DNA of 64,000 nt from Hartmannibacter diazotrophicus (GCF_900231165.1 NZ_LT960614.1:1796550-1860549); one strand, 5' to 3'. Shown: positions 33,995 to 42,744, counted from the first letter of the stretch. Notes: generated by a model not told the origin, from the letters alone. Made by a program: numbers and translations.

Positions 33995-34597
33995 ATGCAC
34001 TCTCTCACGGACTTCCTAGCCAGCCTGCCTGGCATCATGCCCATTAAGACAAGAAAGCTCGTCCTTGAAGGAGGTGTTCTGTCGAAAGCTGATCGCGCCG
34101 ATATCTACATGCGCGAAAGGAATTGGCTCGATCTCGTTCTTGAGGTTGGTCCTGATGCGGCCGCGGCGATCCTGTCAGCCTACAAGGACGGACGCCTTCC
34201 AATGAAGAGAGGCTGTACGCCAACGAATGCGCCGGAAGCAGAGGCTTATCTTGCCGAAGGAGGCAAACTTAGGGAGCAGCTCGCGGAGAGAAGGAGGAGG
34301 GAGCAAGCGGTTAAAAACCCATCGCTCATTCTAGAGCGCGATCTCATGGATCATCGCCTGATCGACAGCGCTTTTATTGCTAACAGTGGCACCGGATCAG
34401 GTTCGATGGTGTTGGCGGGCATCACGGTGCATAAGCAGGTCATTGGCTACAAGAGCAACAGCGGGAAGAGCACCGGTTGGCGCGTTCGGTTTGACTGGAT
34501 AGGATCGGATGGTCAGCCTCGGCACTCCGAGACGGTCCCGCCGGAGGCCGACAATCGACGCAACGACCCTGATCGAAACTGGGGCTTGCATGAATGA
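33995..34597 (+). CDS. Unrecognised protein at the end of the CBASS operon
   Basis: 200 aa from ATG 33995 (GGGG upstream; ATG 33983 is an alternative), 16 bp after the DUF6602 stop, so probably in the same transcript. No family recognised. The N-terminal half is helical (SLTDFLASLPGIMPIKTRKL, RERNWLDLVLEVGPDAAAAI), with a charged linker (EQLAERRRREQAVKN), then a strand-rich end (GWRVRFDWIGSDGQPRHSET) and an acidic/basic tail. No signal peptide or catalytic motif. It could be a second effector, a modulator, or an unrelated island gene read from the same promoter. Confidence 0.6.
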   Translation: MHSLTDFLASLPGIMPIKTRKLVLEGGVLSKADRADIYMRERNWLDLVLEVGPDAAAAILSAYKDGRLPMKRGCTPTNAPEAEAYLAEGGKLREQLAERRRREQAVKNPSLILERDLMDHRLIDSAFIANSGTGSGSMVLAGITVHKQVIGYKSNSGKSTGWRVRFDWIGSDGQPRHSETVPPEADNRRNDPDRNWGLHE

Positions 34598-35165
34598 TGG
34601 CGCGACAAAGTGTGGATGGAGCAGGCCAGCTCTTTTGGTTTGCGATGGATGGATCGCTCTAGCGGGGCGTGATAGATTATGTTGACGGTACTTTTTGCGA
34701 TCGAGTCGAGTGTGCGACCGAACACCGTGAGAGCGAAAATCGGCCGATTGGCTCCGATAGTTGGCGAGACGCCAAAAATATTTTTCCGGCGATTTTGCCT
34801 TTAAAATCAAAAGCGTAACTTTTTGACGGCCTCTGCGTCGGCAATTTCTCCCCATCAGAAACCATTTACAAGCAATTTCAATGGGTTGTGTGCCTTTTAA
34901 CAATCGAGTGGGAGTGAGGGATACAAACGGCGGCAATGGTATCGTTTCGGTGGCGGTTTTCGCCTTCGCGTGATTGCCGTTCTCGTCCGTCTTTCACTCC
35001 CATTGAGCTGGCCTACTCCATCTGCCCCGCGGGACCGGTCTGCGCGCACTCTCAGGATGATGCAAACCCGACCCGGTGGGTGGGAGTGCTCTGGCGTGGA
35101 ATGGTGCGCAAAGGCGAGCCTGCTTTGTGCCCTGGCATCGGTCGCTCAGGAACTTTTGCTTACTC
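34598..35165. other. Gene-poor junction of the defence island
   Basis: No convincing gene on either strand. The stretch is more AT-rich than its neighbours (for example near 34770-34820), with runs of A and T. It lies between the CBASS operon and a cut aldo/keto reductase gene, so it may contain an element end. I found no direct repeat or integrase gene to prove this. Confidence 0.4.
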
Positions 35166-35255
35166 TCAGAAGCTGCCGCTATATTTCTGACAGTTTGACC
35201 TAAGGCAGATCTCGGAGACGAACAGGCCAGTATTGCCGAGCGTTTTGTACTTCAT
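35166..35255 (-). pseudogene. Aldo/keto reductase gene truncated after 18 codons
   Basis: From ATG 35255 the frame reads MKYKTLGNTGLFVSEICL, the conserved opening of aldo/keto reductases, then diverges at about 35202 into unrelated RSNCQKYSGSF before a stop at 35166. The rest of the enzyme, over 300 residues, is absent. An abrupt loss of homology of this kind marks a recombination or insertion junction near 35201. Confidence 0.7.
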
Positions 35256-35414
35256 CGCGCATTCCCATGGATTGAGAGGAAGGGGCTCCGACATATCAAG
35301 TCGAGAGTTGGCGGCGCGAGACCCTCTGCCGATGCATCCGTGTGCCAGAGCGGGCCGCGCGTCCACACGTCGCCGTGACATTGCCAAGGACAGCCTGGGT
35401 GTCGCTCTCGTCCC

Positions 35415-35454
35415 GGCGATGCGGCGATGCGGCGATGCGGCGATGCGGCGATGC
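35415..35454. repeat. Five tandem copies of GGCGATGC
   Basis: The 8-bp unit GGCGATGC is repeated perfectly five times, upstream of the truncated aldo/keto reductase and next to the end of the SDR gene. Short tandem repeats like this are prone to slippage, so the number may vary among strains. Confidence 0.85.
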
Positions 35455-35484
35455 GCCCGTTGGTCATCGGCGGGTGGCTTTCCG

Positions 35485-36336
35485 TCACCCCAGCCCGCCG
35501 TTTGCGAATACGATCTGAGCGTCGATCCAGGCGCCGTCCTGCGAACAAAGAAGCGCGATGACGCCGGCGATGTCTTCCGGCAGGCCCAGGCGACCGAGGG
35601 GGGTCTGTTCGGGAATTCCGCGGAGCGCTTCTTCGCCGTGCTGACGGAGGAGCTGCGTGTCGACGGCGCCAGGCGCCACCGCGTTGACCGAGATGTTGCG
35701 ACCGGCCAGCTCCTTCGCAAGGACGCTGGAAAAGAGCATCTGGGCGCTTTTTGTGGCGGCGTACGCGCCCGTGGCCGGGGGGGGCGTCTTGATGATGCTG
35801 GAGCTCAGGCTGATAATCCGGCCGCCGTCACGCGTCCGTCGCGCCGCCTCGCGCAGCACGTTGAAGCTGCCTTTGACATTGGTGGCCATCATTCGATCGA
35901 AGGCCGCGTCCGTCATCTGGGCAAAGGGGCCGACATTCATGATGCCAGCGTTGTTGACCACGACATCAACCCCGCCGAACGCCTCGTCGTTGGCGTCGAA
36001 TAGAGCCTTGACCGCTGCGGGATCGGCGACGTCGGCCTGGCGAACGATGGCGCGCCCCCCAGCCGCCTCGATGTCGGCCACGACGCGGTCGGCGAGATCA
36101 CGGTTCGTGAGGTAGTTCACGGTCACGGCAAAGCCATCGCGCGCCAGACGCTTGGCGGTGGCAGCGCCGATGCCCCGCGACGAGCCGGTGACGACAGCTG
36201 CCCTGCCGGCGCCGGGGAGAGTGGATGGGCCGACCGTGGCTGCCTGGGTCGAAGCCGTGCTTCCCATGGCGAGAGTCGCGGGAGCGGCCGCCGCGAGGGC
36301 CATGAAGGTGCGGCGTGAGGTATCGGCATCGGACAT
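35485..36336 (-). CDS. SDR family oxidoreductase with Tat signal
   Basis: 283 aa. A twin-arginine signal (SRRTFMALAAAAPATLAMGS) precedes a classical short-chain dehydrogenase: TGSSRGIGAATAKRLA cofactor loop, VVNNAGIMNVGP, and the YAATK catalytic pair within GAYAATKSAQMLFSSV. Export of an SDR by Tat implies a folded enzyme in the periplasm. The start at 36336 follows AAGGAACC. It lies 117 bp after the MFS gene on the same strand and may be co-transcribed with it. Substrate unknown; quinone or carbonyl reduction is typical. Confidence 0.85.
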   Translation of the reverse strand: MSDADTSRRTFMALAAAAPATLAMGSTASTQAATVGPSTLPGAGRAAVVTGSSRGIGAATAKRLARDGFAVTVNYLTNRDLADRVVADIEAAGGRAIVRQADVADPAAVKALFDANDEAFGGVDVVVNNAGIMNVGPFAQMTDAAFDRMMATNVKGSFNVLREAARRTRDGGRIISLSSSIIKTPPPATGAYAATKSAQMLFSSVLAKELAGRNISVNAVAPGAVDTQLLRQHGEEALRGIPEQTPLGRLGLPEDIAGVIALLCSQDGAWIDAQIVFANGGLG

Positions 36337-36453
36337 TCTGATGGTTCCTTTCTCGAGATGAGTGGTTTGCTTGCGACAGGTGCGGCCATGCCCGGCGATG
36401 GGCGGGCCAGGGCATTTTGTCGGCCGCTCGGGAGGAGGCGAAAGTCGTCGTCG

Positions 36454-37761
36454 TCAAAGCAAAGCGGCGATGCGCCGGTTTGCGATCAGCAGGGCGATGC
36501 CTGTCAGGACGCTCGCGATCGGGACGACCAGCAGCCCGAAGCCAAGGCCATTGGGTCCCTGCGAAGCCGTCACCGCGTCGCTGACGATGCCGACGATGAG
36601 CGGCCCGAGCGCTGGCCCAAGAAGGCCGGAGCCGATCATCAGGAGGCTGGACGCCTGCGCCTGCTTGCCCTCGCCGGCCACGAGATGGGCTGAGCCGAAG
36701 GCCCATGGCAGCAGGAATGAGAAGGACAGCATCCCCGGCACCAGCAAGGCGATCGATAACCAGCCCGCCGGCGCGAACAACGCCGCGCTCGTGGTCACAC
36801 TGGCGATCAGGAAGAGAATGGCTGGAGGTCCGAGCACTCTCCCGGTGCCCGAGCTCACCGCGCGGTCGAACCAGCGTCCGCCCAGGAGTGTGCCGGTGAT
36901 GCCCATCAGGCCCTGCAGGAGACCGAAGGCCAGTCCCACCTCGCTCGCGCTGAAGCCATGCGTGCGGATGAGAAACGGAGCGGAGAAGGCGTAGAAGGGT
37001 GCTGCGGCGAAGCCGAGGAAAATGGCGCCGATGAACAGCCAGCCAAATGCCGGGGAGGCCAGCAATCGTCGACTGGATCGCAGGAAAGGTTCGCTATTGG
37101 CGGCCGTGCGCGCGAGCGTCGGGGTCGGCCCCGGCACAACGAAGGCCAGCAGGGCAATCAGCCCGCCGATGGCTCCGGCGCCGATCAAGGTGGTGCGCCA
37201 TCCCAGCGTGTCGCCGATTGCACCTCCCGCGGCGAAGCCGACCATGGTGCCAAGAGGAATGCCCATCGCGAACAGCCCGATCGCCAGGCCGCGACGCTCG
37301 GGCCGGATCTTGCGGGCGATCAGGGCATGGCCGGCAGGCACCGCGCCGGCTTCTCCGAACGCGACGCCGAAACGTGTGAATGCCAGCAGCAGAAAGCTTG
37401 CGGCAAAGCCACCGAGCGCCGTCATCGCGCTCCAGAGCAGAATGCACGAGACCAGGACGAAGCGGGGCGATCCGCGATCTGAGGCTTGTGCGAGAGGCAA
37501 CGACAGCAGCGAATAGCATACCGCGAAGGCGAGGCCTGTAAGCAGGCCAATCTGGGTATCGCTCAAACCCATGTCGGTTTTGATGGACTCGGCTAGAATG
37601 AAAGGCAGTATTCTGTCGATCTGGGAAAATGCGTTGATGAGAAGAAGTGTAATGAAGATAGAAGCCATGCGCCTGCCGCGCACATATTCACTTTGTGGGT
37701 ATTTGGAATGGAGAAGAGAAGTTCTTGGTCGATCTATTGACTGCGCGGTGGCTTCTGTCAT
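36454..37761 (-). CDS. Spinster-like MFS transporter
   Basis: 435 aa with 12 predicted membrane segments. The conserved MFS loop 2-3 sequence (PLAQASDRGSPRFVLVSC) and the FTRFGVAFGEAGAVPAGHALI segment place it in the major facilitator superfamily near the Spns/spinster and aromatic or hexuronate porter groups. The second conserved D-R-x-S is weak. ATG 37761 is divergent from the AraC regulator gene at 37814, so the two may form a regulator-transporter pair. Substrate unknown; a drug or metabolite exporter is likely. Confidence 0.85.
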   Translation of the reverse strand: MTEATAQSIDRPRTSLLHSKYPQSEYVRGRRMASIFITLLLINAFSQIDRILPFILAESIKTDMGLSDTQIGLLTGLAFAVCYSLLSLPLAQASDRGSPRFVLVSCILLWSAMTALGGFAASFLLLAFTRFGVAFGEAGAVPAGHALIARKIRPERRGLAIGLFAMGIPLGTMVGFAAGGAIGDTLGWRTTLIGAGAIGGLIALLAFVVPGPTPTLARTAANSEPFLRSSRRLLASPAFGWLFIGAIFLGFAAAPFYAFSAPFLIRTHGFSASEVGLAFGLLQGLMGITGTLLGGRWFDRAVSSGTGRVLGPPAILFLIASVTTSAALFAPAGWLSIALLVPGMLSFSFLLPWAFGSAHLVAGEGKQAQASSLLMIGSGLLGPALGPLIVGIVSDAVTASQGPNGLGFGLLVVPIASVLTGIALLIANRRIAALL

Positions 37762-37813
37762 GTTCGATGCACTCCTCGCTTGGTTCGCATCCTCAAGCTA
37801 GATGGAGTGTCTG

Positions 37814-38848
37814 ATGACCAGAATGCCGGAAGCCTCAAAAAACTTGCCCAATCCTGCAGGCGGCGATACGTTGCCCGTTGAGGGCCGGGTGCTGCGCTGG
37901 CCTCGCGACACTTCGGAGGTGCGTGTGCCGCCATCGCTGTTTAGCGCAATCACTGCCTATATCGAGGCGCAGGGCGGGGGGCAGGGTGTGTTCCCGACGC
38001 CGATCGGCAGCTTCAATATCGTCCGTTCCTTCAAGGAAAGAATGCGGATGCGGCAAGTTTACAAGCCGTCGATCTGCGTCGTGGTCCAGGGGGCGAAGGA
38101 AATCATCCTTGGGGAAGACACGCTTCGCTACGGCGCGATGGAGTGTCTGGCAGTCGGCATGACGCTGCCGGCGACGGGACACATCGTCGAGGCAAGCCCG
38201 GATGCGCCATACACCGGTCTGACCCTTGAGCTGGACGTGGCGATGATCCGCGACGTGCTGGAACAGCTCGACGTGCCCCCGGCGCCCCCGGCCAGTTCCA
38301 GTCCATGCCTGTTCGTGCGGCAGGTCGATGAGCCTCTAGCCGAGTGTGTCCTCCGCCTTCTGCGGATGTGCGAGACGCCGAAGGCGATCCCGATCCTCTT
38401 TCCGTCCATCATGCGCGAGATCTGCTACTGGCTTTTGAGCGGTCCGAATGGCGGTGAACTCTGCAAGCTGGTCGAGCCCGAGTCGAACGCGGCGCGGATC
38501 GCCAAAGTGCTCCACCTCATGCATGAGGACATGACCCGGACGCTGCGTATGGAGGAGTTGGCGGAAGTGGCCCGAATGAGCCAATCGTCATTCCATCAGC
38601 ACTTCAAGGCCATGACGTCGATGACGCCGCTGCAGTTCCAGAAGCAATTGCGCCTGCTTGAGGCGCGACGTCTGATGGTGACGGAAGATGCAAACGTCGC
38701 CGATGCCGCCTATCAGGTCGGCTACGAAAGCGCGTCCCAGTTCAGCCGCGAATATTCCCGGATGTTTGGCGTTGCTCCCAAGCGTGACGTCATGAACCAG
38801 CAGCGCCTCTACAGCGAATATGTCGGTCGCAGGATACAAACGGCGTAG
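37814..38848 (+). CDS. AraC family transcriptional regulator
   Basis: 344 aa. The N-terminal AraC_N ligand-binding region reads ITAYIEAQGGGQGVFPTPIG, SFNIVRSFKERM and KPSICVVVQGAKEIILGED. The C-terminal double HTH is RMEELAEVARMSQSSFHQHF and DAAYQVGYESASQFSREYSR. ATG 37814 has GGAG eight bases upstream; ATG 37802 would add four residues. It is divergent from the MFS gene and probably controls the MFS-SDR operon. A degraded copy of the same family lies directly downstream on the opposite strand. Confidence 0.88.
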   Translation: MTRMPEASKNLPNPAGGDTLPVEGRVLRWPRDTSEVRVPPSLFSAITAYIEAQGGGQGVFPTPIGSFNIVRSFKERMRMRQVYKPSICVVVQGAKEIILGEDTLRYGAMECLAVGMTLPATGHIVEASPDAPYTGLTLELDVAMIRDVLEQLDVPPAPPASSSPCLFVRQVDEPLAECVLRLLRMCETPKAIPILFPSIMREICYWLLSGPNGGELCKLVEPESNAARIAKVLHLMHEDMTRTLRMEELAEVARMSQSSFHQHFKAMTSMTPLQFQKQLRLLEARRLMVTEDANVADAAYQVGYESASQFSREYSRMFGVAPKRDVMNQQRLYSEYVGRRIQTA

Positions 38849-38917
38849 CGGCCTCGCCATGTCCTGAGAGCGACTGCTCCCGGCAATACTGCCAGGAGCG
38901 GCTTTTGGTGATCCTCC

Positions 38918-39030
38918 TCACATGTTCTGCATCGACCGGACGAAGTTGAACCCTTCGTTGGCGTTGTGAACAGGCCCTGGCCGCTGCCGCGATCCTCGAT
39001 ATGCGCGTTAACGGCGGCCGCACGGGACGA
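38918..39030 (-). pseudogene. Remnant of a second AraC_N-type regulator
   Basis: On the minus strand one frame reads AAVNAHIEDRGSGQGLFTTP, then TKG; the neighbouring frame continues FNFVRSMQNM and stops at 38918. Together they match the AraC_N stretch of the intact gene at 37814 (AYIEAQGGGQGVFPTPIGSFNIVRS). A frameshift and loss of everything else make it a relic. The rest of 38849-39269 shows nothing I can name. Confidence 0.6.
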
Positions 39031-39269
39031 CGTCCTGTGGGCTCCAGTCGCCTGTGCCGCCAAAGCTGCACCTGAACGTCCGAAGGTGTCCCCAATCTGC
39101 AGGAATAGGCAAATTTCTTGAAGGTTCGGATATTCTGATCGTTGGGAACACCATCTAGCCTGGATTTCTGGTCGCCAACCAGCGCGTTGCCGGTTTCCTC
39201 CGAGAAGGACGGTCGCCGGAACGGCTGCGTCAGGCTGAACCCGTCAATGATCCCAGATCCGAGGTTGGT

Positions 39270-39638
39270 ATGCTTACGCTCATTGAAGATGCGCTCGATC
39301 GCTTCCTGAACGAAGACGACGGACGACCCGTCGTCATGCTGAATCTCCTGCGGTTCCAGGAAGACGGCGGCCGGGAGCGTTACGCGGACTACCTCACCGT
39401 GGCCACACCGATCGTCGCCCGGTTCGGGGCGGAGATCGTCTATGTGGGCAGTGGCCTCCCGGCTCTTTCGGCAGAGCCCGGACAGGCCTGGGACGCGGTG
39501 GCTCTCGTCCGCTACCCCACCCGCCGGGCCTTTGCCGAGTTGGCGATGGATGCCGATTACCGGGCCAAGGCGGCACCGATGCGCGAGGCGGCGCTGGCTG
39601 AAGCCGTCTTGCAGCCGCTCCAGGCAGCTTCCTCCTAA
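39270..39638 (+). CDS. DUF1330 family protein
   Basis: 122 aa of the DUF1330 (dimeric alpha-beta barrel) type: RPVVMLNLLRFQEDGGRERY and PGQAWDAVALVRYPTRRAFA are conserved blocks. Members are small cofactor-free or ligand-binding barrels of uncertain role. ATG 39270. It begins a plus-strand series: SDR (22 bp later), DedA and a methyltransferase, which probably share a transcript. A second DUF1330 protein lies at 56195. Confidence 0.8.
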   Translation: MLTLIEDALDRFLNEDDGRPVVMLNLLRFQEDGGRERYADYLTVATPIVARFGAEIVYVGSGLPALSAEPGQAWDAVALVRYPTRRAFAELAMDADYRAKAAPMREAALAEAVLQPLQAASS

Positions 39639-39659
39639 CGGCGACGAAAGAATTTCCGG

Positions 39660-40640
39660 ATGCGAAAGAACTGGACCACCCAGGACATGCCGTCCCAGAA
39701 CGGCAGGACAATCGTCGTCACGGGCACCGGCGGCCTCGGCTTCCATGATGCTCTTGCGCTTGCGCGCGCAGGCGGCGACGTCATTATCGCCGGGCGAAAC
39801 CCTCGCAAGGGAAGCGACGCCGTTGCCCGCATCAGACAGTCGGTGAAGCATGCGAATGTGAGCTTCGAACCCGTTGATCTCGCGGATCTCGCTTCTGTCG
39901 CCGCATTCGGGCAGCGGTTGCGCGACAGCCGGGAGCGGATCGACACTCTGATCAACAATGCCGCCGTGATGACGCCGCCGCAGCGCCAGACGACGACGGA
40001 TGGGTTCGAACTCCAGTTCGGGACCAATTATCTCGGCCACTTCGCGCTGACTGCGCATCTGTTGCCCTTACTCAGGCGTGGGCAGGATGCTCGTGTGATC
40101 ACGCTGTCCAGTGTCGCCGCGCGCGGAAATGCCACCATCAATTTTGATGATCTTCAGGCCGAAAAGGCCTATCGGCCGATGCCCGTCTACGCGCAATCCA
40201 AGCTCGCCTGCCTGATGTTCGCGCTCGAACTTCAGCGCCGCGGCGATGAAGCCGGTTGGGGCCTGATGAGTATTGCTGCCCATCCCGGGATTTCGCGAAC
40301 CGACCTTCTGCACAACGCCCCGGGGCGATACAGTGCCCAGGGACTTTTGCGGTCGATCTTGTGGTTTCTGTTTCAGCCGGCGGCGCAGGGCGCCCTGCCA
40401 ACGTTGTTCGCGGCAACGTCACCAGAGGCTCGCGGCGGCCGCTACTACGGTCCCGACAGGTTTTCGGAGACGCGCGGCTATCCGGGCGAGGCGGCAATCC
40501 CGGCAGCCGCACGGGAGTTCCACGTCGCCCGCCGGCTCTGGGACGTCTCGGAAACGCTGGCGAACGTTGATTTCGCTGCGGCGGCGGCAACGCCTCTCAA
40601 CGCCAATTCGAGTGGGTCCAGCCTTGCCGCGGAGGCGTGA
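39660..40640 (+). CDS. SDR family oxidoreductase (retinol dehydrogenase-like)
   Basis: 326 aa. The cofactor loop reads TIVVTGTGGLGFHDALALAR, a variant of TGxxxGxG that is one residue short, followed by AGRNPRKG for NADP(H) preference, LINNAAVMTPPQ, and catalytic YAQSK. Length and the C-terminal extension (RYYGPDRFSETRGYPGEAAI) match the retinol/WW-domain dehydrogenase-like group. It is followed at 4 bp by the DedA gene. A broad carbonyl reductase role is likely. Confidence 0.85.
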   Translation: MRKNWTTQDMPSQNGRTIVVTGTGGLGFHDALALARAGGDVIIAGRNPRKGSDAVARIRQSVKHANVSFEPVDLADLASVAAFGQRLRDSRERIDTLINNAAVMTPPQRQTTTDGFELQFGTNYLGHFALTAHLLPLLRRGQDARVITLSSVAARGNATINFDDLQAEKAYRPMPVYAQSKLACLMFALELQRRGDEAGWGLMSIAAHPGISRTDLLHNAPGRYSAQGLLRSILWFLFQPAAQGALPTLFAATSPEARGGRYYGPDRFSETRGYPGEAAIPAAAREFHVARRLWDVSETLANVDFAAAAATPLNANSSGSSLAAEA

Positions 40641-40643
40641 CGG

Positions 40644-41285
40644 ATGGACCCCCTCGCAAGTCTCGTCGACTGGATCGCTCTTTACGGGATGCTCGGCCTG
40701 TTTGCAGCCGGACTGGCGGAACGCGTCCTCCCGGCCTTGCCGTCCCATGCCATGCTGGTTGCCATCGGTATGGCCGCAGCCGAAGGCAACTGGTCGTTTC
40801 CGGCCGCTTTCATCATGACTACCTGCGGAAGCGTGCTCGCCAGTCTGGCATTGTTCCTCGTCGTCCGGGCTGTCGGGCAGGGTGTGTCCGCCAGGCTTTT
40901 GTATGGCGTTGGACGGCTCCTTGGCTTGTCATCGAAGCGCATCGACAGGATGCTCATCTCCTTTCGAGCGCGTGACCGGAGCCTGTCCCTGGTTGCGCAG
41001 ATTATCCCGACAGTCCGCTTCGTCGCGCCGCTGGCGGCTGCGCTTGTTCGCCTGAATGCATGGCGCTTTGCGACCGGCACTCTTTTGGGCATCGCCCTGT
41101 GGAATGGGGTGTTCCTCGCCGCGGGCTACACGGCCGCCCGGTCGATCCCCGGCCTCAATGCATCAGTCTTGGCGATCAAGTTTCTGCTCCTCGTTCTGGC
41201 GGTTGAGGCGCTGTCCGTGCTGATCTGGCGCCTGCTTGGGCGAACCAATTGGCGCCAGGCCTCCTCGGAAGATCAAGCATGCTGA
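40644..41285 (+). CDS. DedA/VTT-domain membrane protein
   Basis: 213 aa with five or six hydrophobic segments (for example IALYGMLGLFAAGLAERVLP, FIMTTCGSVLASLALFLVV, FATGTLLGIALWNGVFLAAG). The VAQIIPTVRFVAPLAAALVR segment is the VTT/DedA signature with the conserved R and P. DedA proteins take part in lipid or undecaprenyl-phosphate flipping and membrane homeostasis. It overlaps the next gene, a methyltransferase, by 7 bp, suggesting a lipid-related pair. Confidence 0.85.
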   Translation: MDPLASLVDWIALYGMLGLFAAGLAERVLPALPSHAMLVAIGMAAAEGNWSFPAAFIMTTCGSVLASLALFLVVRAVGQGVSARLLYGVGRLLGLSSKRIDRMLISFRARDRSLSLVAQIIPTVRFVAPLAAALVRLNAWRFATGTLLGIALWNGVFLAAGYTAARSIPGLNASVLAIKFLLLVLAVEALSVLIWRLLGRTNWRQASSEDQAC

Positions 41286-41890
41286 ACAAGTCGTCAGAGA
41301 CCCTCCAGTTCTTCCGCGCCTGGTTATCCGAACCGCTCAGGGTCGCCTCCGTGACGCCATCGGGACGGGCCTTGGCGGCTTTGATGGTGTCGGAGGTTTC
41401 TGCGGAAACCGGGCCAATCCTCGAACTCGGCCCCGGAACGGGGGTGTTCACGCGCGCGCTGTTGGCGCGTGGCGTTGTCGAGGAGAACCTCGCGCTCATC
41501 GAATTCGGCAAGGAGTTTGCCGCGAAGCTGAATGCCGATTTCCCGCGCGCGAAGACCTTGTGCATGGACGCGGCGCGATTGCGCCATGTTGAGCTGTTCC
41601 ATGACACCCCGGCGGGGGCCGTCATCAGCGGCCTGCCGCTTCTCTCGATGGCGCCGCGAACGGTCTATTCGATCCTGGAAGGCGCCTTCGCGCATCTTCG
41701 TGCCAACGGTGCGTTTTATCAGTTCACATATGGTCCGCGCTGTCCGGTATCGCGTCCGTTGCTCGACCGGTTGGGCCTCAAGGCCACCTATCTGGGGGGT
41801 ACCTTCGCAAACGTGCCTCCGGCTGCCGTCTACCGCATCCAGCGTCGCAAGATTCGTCGGCCACGCGCCACGACCGCGGGCAGTCCCTGA
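41279..41890 (+). CDS. Class I SAM-dependent methyltransferase (phospholipid N-methyltransferase-like)
   Basis: 203 aa. ETGPILELGPGTGVFTRALL is the AdoMet-binding motif I, followed by LALIEFGKEFAAKLNADFP and the post-motif II region AVISGLPLLSMAPRTVYSIL. The LSEPLRVASVTPSGRALAAL opening is typical of PmtA-like phospholipid methyltransferases and rRNA-dimethylase relatives. It is coupled to DedA (7-bp overlap), which supports a membrane lipid role. Exact substrate unproven. Confidence 0.8.
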   Translation: MLNKSSETLQFFRAWLSEPLRVASVTPSGRALAALMVSEVSAETGPILELGPGTGVFTRALLARGVVEENLALIEFGKEFAAKLNADFPRAKTLCMDAARLRHVELFHDTPAGAVISGLPLLSMAPRTVYSILEGAFAHLRANGAFYQFTYGPRCPVSRPLLDRLGLKATYLGGTFANVPPAAVYRIQRRKIRRPRATTAGSP

Positions 41891-42114
41891 AGCGATAAGC
41901 CCTTCGCTGCCGTCAGGATCAGGCCTTGCCCTGTATCCCGTGATCAATCGCGGCCGTGATTTGGTCCCAGCCGGCCAGGGTGATTTCCGCGACAGACGCG
42001 AGTTCGGCGCGTTCCGCTCCGTCACGGGCGCGGATCGCCATGCCACTTTGTAGGGTCAGCACGAACCTCGCCAGCTTGAGCCCGGGCTCGGTACCGGACC
42101 CATTTTTCTTGCGG

Positions 42115-42699
42115 TCACACCACGAAATCGAACCTTCCGAACCGACCGTCGCCGGTTTCCTTCATGTCGAGAAGCAGCGTCTCGTCAAAGAGACGATCTC
42201 TGGAATTTCCGGGCTCTCCGGGAAAATAGAGTTGGGTGGTGAGGACACGACCGCCGGGACGCTGGACCTTGAAATGGAAATGACGCGTTCGGCCGGGATA
42301 AAGCGCGGGCACGATCGTATTGAACCACCAACGCCCCTGCGCGTCGGTGAACTGGTGTCCGCGCAGGCGGAAGCCGACGTTGTCATAGTCCCCGTTTTCG
42401 TCCGCATGCCAGATTTCGACGAGGCTGCCGGCGAGTGGCCGGCAGTGATTGTCGAAGACGAACCCCGCGACGGTGATCCGCTCGCCACCGGGCGCGTCGG
42501 GATAGAGATCGCGTTCGAACGGCGAGTTCGGCCGGAAGAAGGGGCCGGCCTCACTTTCGAGGGTGAGGTCGTCCCCATCGTCGCAGGAGAGTGTCAGCGG
42601 CAAATCGGGTGCGGCTTGCGCGAACGCCCTCATCCTGGCGGCATCGATGAGAGGCAGCGTCAAAAAGGCCGTCAGGAGCGAGCGTCGGGTGGAGAACAA
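42115..42699 (-). CDS. Intradiol ring-cleavage dioxygenase-like protein with signal sequence
   Basis: 194 aa. An N-terminal signal (STRRSLLTAFLTLPLIDAAR) precedes an intradiol dioxygenase fold. The four iron-ligand positions are all present: Tyr in NGDYDNVGFRLRG, Tyr in VPALYPGR, and two His in RTRHFHFKV. This suggests a real, exported non-haem iron protein. Exported members of the family are known but their substrates are mostly undefined. It lies downstream of a tiny Tat-signal ORF and the MBL gene, all minus strand, and may be part of one operon. Confidence 0.85.
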   Translation of the reverse strand: MFSTRRSLLTAFLTLPLIDAARMRAFAQAAPDLPLTLSCDDGDDLTLESEAGPFFRPNSPFERDLYPDAPGGERITVAGFVFDNHCRPLAGSLVEIWHADENGDYDNVGFRLRGHQFTDAQGRWWFNTIVPALYPGRTRHFHFKVQRPGGRVLTTQLYFPGEPGNSRDRLFDETLLLDMKETGDGRFGRFDFVV

Positions 42700-42744
42700 G
42701 GTCGGTCTCCCGGTCCTGAATTGATGATCGCGCGGCGCAGTCGG

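Noticed and set aside
34936-35190. 84-aa plus-strand reading frame as a gene
   Set aside because: No ribosome binding site, no domain, overlaps the truncated reductase.
34598-35201. Attachment site at the island edge
   Set aside because: No integrase, tRNA gene or matching direct repeat could be found in the window.
35415-35454. Short tandem repeats as a CRISPR array
   Set aside because: Units are only 8 bp with no spacers, and no cas genes are near.
38849-39269. Additional gene before DUF1330
   Set aside because: Apart from the AraC relic no frame shows similarity or a proper start.
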